Part shown: one piece after another, positions 58,158-64,000 of the stretch
How the letters are laid out: each line of letters begins with the position of its first letter
Position numbering within the stretch: position 1 is the stretch's first letter
Source: Hsuehochloa calcarea
Taxonomy: Eukaryota; Streptophyta; Magnoliopsida; Poales; Poaceae
Direction: 5' to 3'
DNA: 64,000 nt
Assembly: GCA_036346395.1 (NCBI GenBank)
Contig: CM070601.1
Location: 14,753,763 to 14,817,762, forward strand
Made by a program: the position numbers and the translations under genes
Notes under the pieces: model-generated
Databases searched by the model: none
What the model was told of the DNA's origin: nothing
Seen by the model: only the letters and a program-made list of their open reading frames with translations

Positions 58158-61100
58158 TGTGAGACCCCGGTTTATCCGGCTTGTAATGCTTAACCATCCA
58201 TTCGGTCCTAGCATCACAAATCAGATAATCCGAGACTCGAGATATGTATACTTCCCAGAAATGCAGTATACACACCTCTTTACAAAGTTCATGCATCAAT
58301 TCCATTCATTCACATAGAACCGAAGCAAGAAAACAGAACAGAAGTTAACATAAATAAAAGATAGATATTACAAAAGAGAGACCGACCGGCCAAATACATA
58401 CATAGACAAAAGAAATAAACAGCGGAAGTAAGAGTGCCATAAGATGGCCATAAACAAAAGAGCCGACCAGTGTGCCTTTAACCCACAAGGCAATCGACCG
58501 GACCGCCAAGCTAGTCGTCGAATCCACAAAGACATTTCACAAAAGTGAGGCCCTTGGGGCTCACCTTCCTCTCTGCAACAAAAAGAGCCCAAAGAAAGCC
58601 GGGTGAGTACTTTGAATGTACTCGCAAGACTTACGTGTAGAGTAACAGACCTTTACATAACTATATGCAAGCTTTTCGAGTGGAGGTTGTATGTTTCATT
58701 TTCAGCATAAAGCAAATTTTATTTGCAATAAGATAGTACATTTGAAAGCAAGTTTAACAAATCAGTTTTTAATGTTCAAATAATCGTAAATGACAACAAT
58801 ATAACAAGAATAGAAGACAAAGAATAATCCGAAATGACTAACCCATAGTCACCACAACAATAGCATGAATTACCCATTCATATCACCCATGTCAAATTTT
58901 AATTTTAAAGGTTGTAGTCTAGTTCTTGCACGACCTTGCCAAGCATGTCCATAACCTAGGACGAGGCTATTCGAATAGTTTTATCCCTGCAGGGGTGTAC
59001 CAATGTACCCACACGCCAGACCGCCTTTTTGCCAAGCTATTAAGCACACTTCCGAAGGTATGCCGGCACGGCTAAGTCCTACGAGACCTTTCCAATATTG
59101 TGAATTATTCACGAGCCGCCCGTATGGATAGAAACCCATACGTTGTGTCGGAGTCATTGTAAAGCATCGGTCAACTACCCGTCTCAGGTAAAGTCTTGGA
59201 CAACTACAATGCTCCTCGAGGTGGAGAGCCTACCCGGAATCTCCACCACCGCACACCCAACACAAGAACACCGAGAACACATATCATGTTTCACACAACA
59301 CACACAACCCCCTCCTGCGACTCGGAGATAACCCACGCCAAAGTACTAAGTCAAGAGAGGTCACATATCCCTCTCACGTGGTTAGCACGCATAAGCGCTT
59401 GGCTTAGTGACACAAGTAACTCGGTCCTTGATGACCTAGGCACCATTCCATTCACACCACAGATCACACCAACATACTATTGTGCCCAAGTCGAAAACAG
59501 TTTTATTTTCAGTTTTTGACTTTACAAAATAACAACGCAAGGGTGCTGGACATAATGGAGAAGTAATAAGATTTGTGTGATCAACATCATCGACCAAGTC
59601 GATGACTGCCCAATACTACCGACATCTAAGCATGACATCGAAAAGATAATAAAAGAGCATACTAAATCACCGGGCTCTAATCCACCAGCGATGTTAATAA
59701 CTTATGTTTGTGGCAGGGGATAACAAATTTGAGGGCAACAGTGCAATAGGAATAACTACCTCTAATCGGAAAAATTAATTTGACACAAAAGCATGCATAC
59801 ATATGATTCGTAAATAAATTATTAGACTTGAAAGTAATGGGATTAACATGATCAAACTGCTTGCCTGCTTGCTGTGGGTCAGGATGTTGCTGAGGGTCGA
59901 CAATATTGTCAATGTGCTCTTCGGATCCTAACGAGAAAGCGAAAAAGAGCCAATAAGAACGAAGAAAACAACAACAAACTTTCTCCAAAAACTCTGAAAA
60001 TTGCACAGTAGCAAGAGCATAATTTATAAAGAATTTAGCAACAAGAACCAATTGATTTGGATTCTTAATGCCAAAGATACGACCAAAAGAAAACCTTACG
60101 ACTGTGCACGTCAGAGGAACCTACGACTGCACAAAAGTCGTAGAAGGATTTACGACCAGGTAGTGGTCGTAGAAGAACTCACGACTGGGTTCTAGTCATA
60201 GACGGACCTACGACTAGATCCAAGTCGTGGGAGAACTTATGACCCTGACATAGTCGTAGTATGACTTACGACTAGGTAGGCCGTGACAGAACTTACGACT
60301 GGGTAATGGTCGCAGAAAGCCTTGCGATCACGCCATAGTCGTAGTAAGACTTACGACTATGGGGGGTGATTGTAGGAGAACTTACAATCACTTGGTAGGT
60401 CTCTCCCTTATAAATATAAGGGGGGTACTTCTGGCGACTACTGGACGTCATATTTACCCAACATAATACTGCATCTGGTCGAAACGGCCAAGCTACGATG
60501 GATCGGTGAACTCCGACCACGAGGCGCCTCCGCACGCTTTGCCAGAGGCTCGGTGGCTTCTCCGACCACAACAAGCGCCACCAAGGGCGTAGATGAGTGC
60601 CTAAAATTGAACGGTTCGACCGTGGCCGTCTGGTCTGGAGTATGGATGAACGGCAGACGACCACCTGAGTGCGGCCGAGAAGGTATGGCTCGGGAGAACT
60701 CTCCGAACGGACAATACCAAAAGAACAACAACAACACACCTAAGCTCCTATAGGGTAAGGTGAAAGTACCTGAGCTGGAGAACGACCAGAGACCCACGGA
60801 GTGGCTCCTGCGACGAGTAACCGAACGGCGGCGGTAAGGTCCTCACTAGGCCACAGCGACCTGAGCAAAGAGAGAACCAAACCGAGCGAGGGTCAAGCTC
60901 CAGAGAGTAAAGGGGGAGCAGAGGGGGCAAGGACTCGAAGAAGAAAACCCTCGCTGCACCGCCTCCACCGAAGCTCCACACTCAACAATGGCGGTCGAAG
61001 AGATTGCGAGGAACTGCAGCTCAAGCAAGCTGGTGAGTGCTAGCTGGAGTTGCGAAAGTGCTAAAGGAAGCTAAGGGTGAAGAAAAGGAGTTTAAATAGA

Positions 61101-62096
61101 GCAATGGCAGTGAGCAACGACCGGGTTTTCCAGTCGGGTCAACACTGCCATGAGAGCACTTTGAGAGCGATGGGAGCAGTTGAATCATGACCTTCTGAGG
61201 GATTAGCGCGACAGGCATTTAATGCGCGCAGAGCTAGCCGTTTAAAGGTGACCATAGAGTGGATCGCACGCCATCGCTTTTTCTCCTCTGCGCACGCCAT
61301 GGCGGTGGCTCACGACGCGCGACAGAGGAAGGAGACGACTCGTTAGCCGTCGGATTGAAATCGAACGGCTGAATTGGATCGAGCGGATTGAAACGATCCT
61401 ATCGTTCGGCTGGTCGAAGACCGTTCGATGCTGATCCAACGGCTGAGTTAGATCGAGTGGATTAAAACAACCCCATCGCTCGTTCGGTCGAAACCGCTCG
61501 ATGCCGATCCAACGGCTCACGACCCTAGCGCCGAACGATCGAGTTGGCACAACTAGTGGATCGGACCGAGTCAAGTGGCTCGAGCCCGAGTCCGATTCAA
61601 CCTAAGGAATGTGAAAACCCGTTAGGGTTTGAATTTGAACAACCGATTTTTGAGGAATTATCTAAGGTAGCAAACAAGCTCCAAAAATTATGAAATTTTA
61701 ACTGAGGTTGCTTGTGCAGGAGGGACCTCACATAAAATTTCCAGAGACTTTGATGTACTGAATTTTCCTCCAGAAATTCCAGAAGGTGAAAGCTCTGGTC
61801 TGACCAAGCTTTGACTCGCCTCCACAAGTTATCAAATAATTTCTAAAAATCATGAGATAATTCAGAGGTGTCGCCAAGCCTCCCTAGAACTCAGGAGAAC
61901 TATCTCCAAGGGTTTGGCACAAGATCTATGACAAGGAGGTTTTTGATTGTAGTCAAATGAGGATTGGAATTTGATTTTCCATATTTCTTTAATCAAGAAT
62001 TACAGAAATGATCAATGATTTCAAGATGCAAGAGAAGTTTTAATTTCTCCTGATTTTCTTACATTTGAAACTCAAATCCATTTTTGGGATGTTACA
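58158..62096 (-). mobile_element. Inner Gypsy-like solo LTR nested in the outer one
   Basis: 3939 bp in minus orientation, TGTAACATCCCAAAAATGG to ACCGGGGTCTCACA, with TSD TTTAG at 58153-58157 and 62097-62101. It starts with the same TGTAACATCC as the outer LTR, so the two are related families. It contains the hairpin array at 60092-60400 and, read on the minus strand, a GC-rich leader near 60440-61320. No coding domain. Confidence 0.9.
60092..60400 (-). repeat. Array of ~10 tandem stem-loop units
   Basis: About ten ~30-bp units of the form TACGACT-(7 to 10 bases)-AGTCGTAG-AAGAACT, for example TACGACCAGGTAGTGGTCGT. Each unit has TACGAC at one side and GTCGTA at the other, so each is itself an imperfect hairpin. 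It lies inside the inner solo LTR. Confidence 0.8.
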
Positions 62097-62686
62097 TTTA
62101 GCAAATAAAAGAACCTGAGCCATCCTTGTTAAGCCTTGCATGTATACTATTGCATTCTGTGTGTTGGCTCGCGAGCACGGTAGTTGTGCTCATTCTCGCT
62201 CTTTCCCCAAACCCTCAGAAGCAGGAAATATTGGAGATTACGACACTACGAGGAACCAGATGTCGGAAGACCCAGGAGTTCTTGAAGCATAGTTTAGCCC
62301 TTAGTTGTTCTAGTCTCGCCCCAGTCTAGCTGACTCCGCTGGTACCTAGGTGCATCCTATATTATCTGAGTTTTCGGGTAATATCGGATGTACACAGGTT
62401 TCCCCAGTCGCTTGCCTGTGGAGAGATGTACCCTCACCCTTTTTGCTTCCGTTGTCGCTTCCGCTACTTTTGTGATGTAATCTTTTGGCCTGTTCGGCCT
62501 TTATTGTAAAACTTGACCTGATGCGGCCTATGTAAACTCTGATGTGGTAAATTATTGAATGGTATGGTTTTACGCCATGTATGAAATGATTCAGTGATGT
62601 ATCTGTGAGTGCTATCTACTGATCCAGGGAATAGCACAGTTATTCGCAGAGGATTCGGGATTAAAAAATCCGAGTCCGACAATGCA

Positions 62687-63411
62687 TGTGTCCTCAGAAA
62701 AACTGACTTGGCTTGTACCAATATTGCGTATACGCGGTGCTAGTTTAACCATTTTATCTTAACTAATAAAAGAAAATACATTAACCCTTGCGCGGGGATG
62801 AATCATCCTACCCGTTCCAAAGAAATGAATGCTCTCTCGCGTTCCTCCTCCGACCGCTCGATCGTGTGATTTGAAGTACAACACAATTCCGGGGCAAACC
62901 GAAATGGGGAAATAAATATTTTTGAGACCTTCCATAGGAGCAAAATCGGAAGAAAAAACAAGCCAAGAGAATGCGGTAGTGCAGTATGTCTACTCCTCGC
63001 CCTCATCTGTGACCAGGGATGGCCGGATTCGCTCCTCCTCGCCCTCATCCGCCATGGCGGGGTCATGGGTGGTCGAATCTGGCGTCGGCAAGGTCGGGGC
63101 GGCCTAGTCCCACGCTCGCGGCCCACATGCCAAGCCCGCGCTCGCCGACTGCCAGGAGGGAGAGGAGAGAGGATGGTGGCTTGGCAGTGTCGTGGATGGC
63201 TTGATCCGACACCAATGAGGACCGAGCGACCTGATCTCACGCTCACCGACCGTCTGGATGGGTGGATCCGGTGCGTGGGGGATCAGAAATTCCGAGACAC
63301 CCCAAAGGAGCAAAAATCAGAAGAAAAAACAAGCCAAGAGAATGTGGCAGTGCGGTCACTGTGCCTGGGGAAGGAGAACGGATCCGGTGGGGCTGTGGCC
63401 GGGGACGGCCT
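62687..63411. other. Intergenic/repeat-like DNA with a ~370-bp direct repeat
   Basis: The phrase CAAAATCGGAAGAAAAAACA-AGCCAAGAGAATG at ~62941 recurs at ~63308 with flanking similarity (CGAGACACC/TGAGACCTTCC before it, minisatellite text after it). No recognised gene. Confidence 0.5.
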
Positions 63412-63690
63412 GATCCGCTCCTCCATGCCCTCATCCACAGCCGGGGATGGTCGGATTCGTAACTCGTCCTCTTCTGCGACCGGGGAGGGCTCGATCCGCT
63501 CCTCCTCATCCTCGTTCGCAATCGGGGATGGCTCGATTTGCTCCTCCTCGCCATTGTCTGCGATCGGGACGGCCCGATCTGCTCCTCCTTGCTCTCGTCC
63601 GTGACTGGGGACGGCCGGATCGGCTCCTCTTCGCCCTCGTCCGCGACACGGGACGGCCGGATCCGCTCCTCCTCGCCCTCATCTACGACC
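63412..63690. repeat. 42-bp minisatellite, ~7 units
   Basis: Units begin GATCCGCTCCTCCTCGCCCT and end GGGGACGGCCG, with starts every ~42 bp from 63412 to 63660. The period is a multiple of three, which explains the long open frames on both strands here. A partial unit pair also occurs at ~62996-63060. Confidence 0.8.
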
Positions 63691-64000
63691 ATAAACGATG
63701 GTGGCTTGGTGGGGTCGTGGGTAGCCGGATCCCGTTCTCGCGGCCCGCAGTCGTGCCTGTGATCGCCGACCGCCAGGAGGAAGAGGAAAGTGAGGGAAAC
63801 TTGGTGGTGTCGTGGGTGACTAGATCTGACACCACCGAGGTCAGGGTGGCCAGATCCCACGCTCGTCGCCTACACGTCGTGCCTGTGCTCGCCGACCACC
63901 TGGATGGCCGGATTTGGCGCACGACGCGGTGCAGTGGCGTCGGCAAGGTCAAGGGCGGCAAGATACAGCGCGGGCATTGGATGTCGACCGATGCGCCGCC
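63691..64000. other. GC-rich window end, nothing recognised
   Basis: Related in wording to 63050-63240 (CGACCGCCAGGAGG-like blocks), so part of the same larger repeat. Runs off the window. Confidence 0.35.

Larger units (their letters stand above)
55783..62681 (+). mobile_element. Outer Gypsy-like solo LTR, interrupted
   Basis: Starts TGTAACATCCTG at 55783 and ends GAGTCCGACA at 62681, with TSD ATGCA at 55778-55782 and 62682-62686. The second solo LTR (58158-62096) plus one TSD copy interrupt it; without those 3944 bp the LTR is 2955 bp. A GC-rich first kilobase is followed by an AT-rich middle and GGCGAGTCAATACTTTGATC. Open frames in the GC-rich part (55825-56623) are compositional. No internal region remains. 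Length and layout suggest a long-LTR Gypsy family; lineage not determined. Confidence 0.9.

Noticed and set aside
60092..60400. CRISPR array
   Set aside because: Units are degenerate, contiguous and hairpin-like without unique spacers, inside a plant LTR.

Overview
The window looks like nuclear DNA from a grass (Poaceae). GC-rich first exons, spliced plant genes of recognisable families and dense LTR-retrotransposon and MITE content all point that way; the species cannot be named from the sequence. I worked by eye, so family names come from remembered protein motifs, and element boundaries come from target-site duplications (TSDs) that can be read directly.

Genes, left to right: a cyclic phosphodiesterase (minus, 4930-5770, 3 exons); an OVATE family protein (plus, 21907-22767, 1 exon); a broken LRR/LIP1-like gene fragment (minus, ~23847-24213); a Rab11/RABA small GTPase (plus, 27170-31467, 2 exons) with a second identical copy of its last exon at 32736-33165; a WRKY gene truncated in the middle of its DNA-binding domain (minus, 37543-40356); an ankyrin/AAA-type first-exon fragment (plus, ~44776-44907); a complete seven-exon Rab7/RABG3 gene (minus, 46022-48240); and a PERK receptor kinase (minus, 49892-54814, 8 exons) whose exon 2/exon 3 splice phases do not match.

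Mobile DNA fills most of the rest. There is the 3' LTR of a large Copia (SIRE/Maximus-like) element at 2023-3975, a Gypsy-like LTR ending at 10225, and a complete but coding-dead Copia element (14702-20981, TSD CAACT). Four solo LTRs have perfect 5-bp TSDs (28996-30640, 41213-42338, 58158-62096, and 55783-62681, which contains the third). A small non-autonomous LTR element lies at 34006-35352 (TSD ACTAT), a foldback MULE at 37694-40120 (9-bp TSD), hAT MITEs at 49219-49578 (8-bp TSD) and 30243-30439, a LINE remnant at ~36039-36960, and a plastid 16S rRNA insert.

Two recent tandem duplications shape the gene neighbourhoods. Upstream of the OVATE gene a ~3.18-kb unit (LTR debris plus the gene's promoter and first codons) is present twice, and the Copia element sits inside the second copy only. 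At the Rab11 gene a 1698-bp unit carrying the last exon, 3' flank, plastid insert and an LTR is present twice. These two loci, the foldback MULE inside the WRKY intron and the arrays of near-palindromic motifs inside LTRs are the most interesting parts.
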